Origin: CAIUPE01 sp046091665
GTDB taxonomy: Bacteria > Pseudomonadota > Alphaproteobacteria > Rhizobiales > Beijerinckiaceae
DNA length: 14,339 nucleotides
Direction: 5' to 3'
Assembly: GCA_046091665.1 (NCBI GenBank)
Contig: JBJTCD010000021.1
Coordinates: 1 to 14,339 of the forward strand
Of this stretch, positions 14,282 through 14,339 are shown piece by piece. Numbering within the stretch: position 1 is the first letter of the stretch; every line of letters starts with the position of its first letter. Below the pieces are notes generated by a model, which ran no database searches, was not told where the DNA came from, and was given only the letters and a program-made list of their open reading frames with translations. Made by a program: the position numbers and the translations under genes.

Positions 14282-14339
14282 GGGGGTGGGCTATGCGCTC
14301 ATTTATTCTTGGCGCGTTTTTAACGGCGGGTCTAACGCT
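14282..14339 (+). repeat. Inverted repeat, right arm, running off the window
   Basis: Exact reverse complement of 13928-13985, separated from it by 296 bases. It starts at the G run of the ribosome-binding site and is still matching at the last base of the window. Possible explanations are a recent inverted duplication of the BMP gene or a fold-back join made during amplification or assembly. Confidence 0.97.
14293..14339 (+). CDS. Start of a second BMP-family binding-protein copy (partial, 3' end outside window)
   Basis: Fifteen codons plus two bases, reading MRSFILGAFLTAGLT, identical in DNA and protein to the signal-peptide start of the minus-strand BMP gene. It has the same GGGGGTGGG ribosome-binding site. 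If real, it is a divergently transcribed duplicate with a different upstream sequence (a palindrome and an A run). If the right arm is a fold-back artefact, this gene does not exist. The window cannot decide. Confidence 0.45.
   Translation, partial: MRSFILGAFLTAGLT

Larger units (their letters stand above)
13975..14292. promoter_or_regulatory. Gene-free leader region between the two BMP gene starts
   Basis: About 318 bases with no convincing gene, flanked on both sides by the same BMP start sequence facing outward. Besides the two repeats listed separately, it holds short inverted repeats: GGGCG (14122-14126) with CGCCC (14131-14135), and an imperfect palindrome at 14161-14180 (TGGAAGATC against GATCTTTCCA). 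It should contain the promoter of the nucleoside operon, but I found no strong -35/-10 pair. I also do not recognise a known riboswitch. A 60-residue open frame (14071-14253, minus) is probably chance. Confidence 0.5.

Overview
The window carries two complete small-molecule import and catabolism modules from what looks like an alphaproteobacterium, probably of the Hyphomicrobiales (Rhizobiales) type. That placement rests on gene content and protein style: a family 1 sugar ABC cassette with its own TetR regulator, a BMP/Nup-type nucleoside ABC cassette, and a UPF0261/TIM-barrel gene pair. No marker gene (rRNA, ribosomal protein) is present, so the taxonomy is an inference. There are no tRNAs, rRNAs, insertion sequences, phage genes or CRISPR arrays that I can see.

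Left module, minus strand (about 1-4520). In transcription order it reads: TetR-type regulator, periplasmic sugar-binding protein, two MalF/MalG-type permeases, a 66-residue two-helix membrane protein, and a UgpC/MalK-type ATPase that runs off the left edge. The genes from the first permease onward are one or a few bases apart. A strong stem-loop followed by a T run sits between the binding-protein gene and the first permease. It would make binding-protein transcript more abundant than permease transcript.

Central module, plus strand (4720-8087), divergent from the regulator. Four tightly packed genes encode a UPF0261 (Tm-1 N-terminal-like) protein, a TIM-barrel protein matching the other half of plant Tm-1, a small SRPBCC-fold protein, and a ketose 3-epimerase / hydroxypyruvate isomerase-like protein with all its metal ligands. 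The shared 199-base divergent region holds two clean inverted repeats that are good operator candidates. The simplest reading is that the TetR protein controls uptake and breakdown of an unidentified sugar, polyol or sugar acid. The roles of the first three plus-strand proteins are not established, which makes this the most biologically interesting part of the window.

Right module, minus strand (8158-13974), convergent with the central one. It is a nucleoside uptake and salvage operon: BMP-family periplasmic binding protein, double-domain ATPase, two permeases, cytidine deaminase and a 6-oxopurine-type purine nucleoside phosphorylase. Most junctions overlap or are a few bases long, so this is almost certainly one transcript.

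Right edge (13975-14339). About 318 bases upstream of the BMP gene hold no convincing gene but several inverted repeats. The last 58 bases are an exact reverse complement of bases 13928-13985, i.e. of the BMP ribosome-binding site and signal-peptide start. The window therefore ends inside a second, oppositely oriented copy of the BMP gene start. This is either a recent inverted duplication or an assembly/amplification fold-back, and it cannot be resolved from the window alone.
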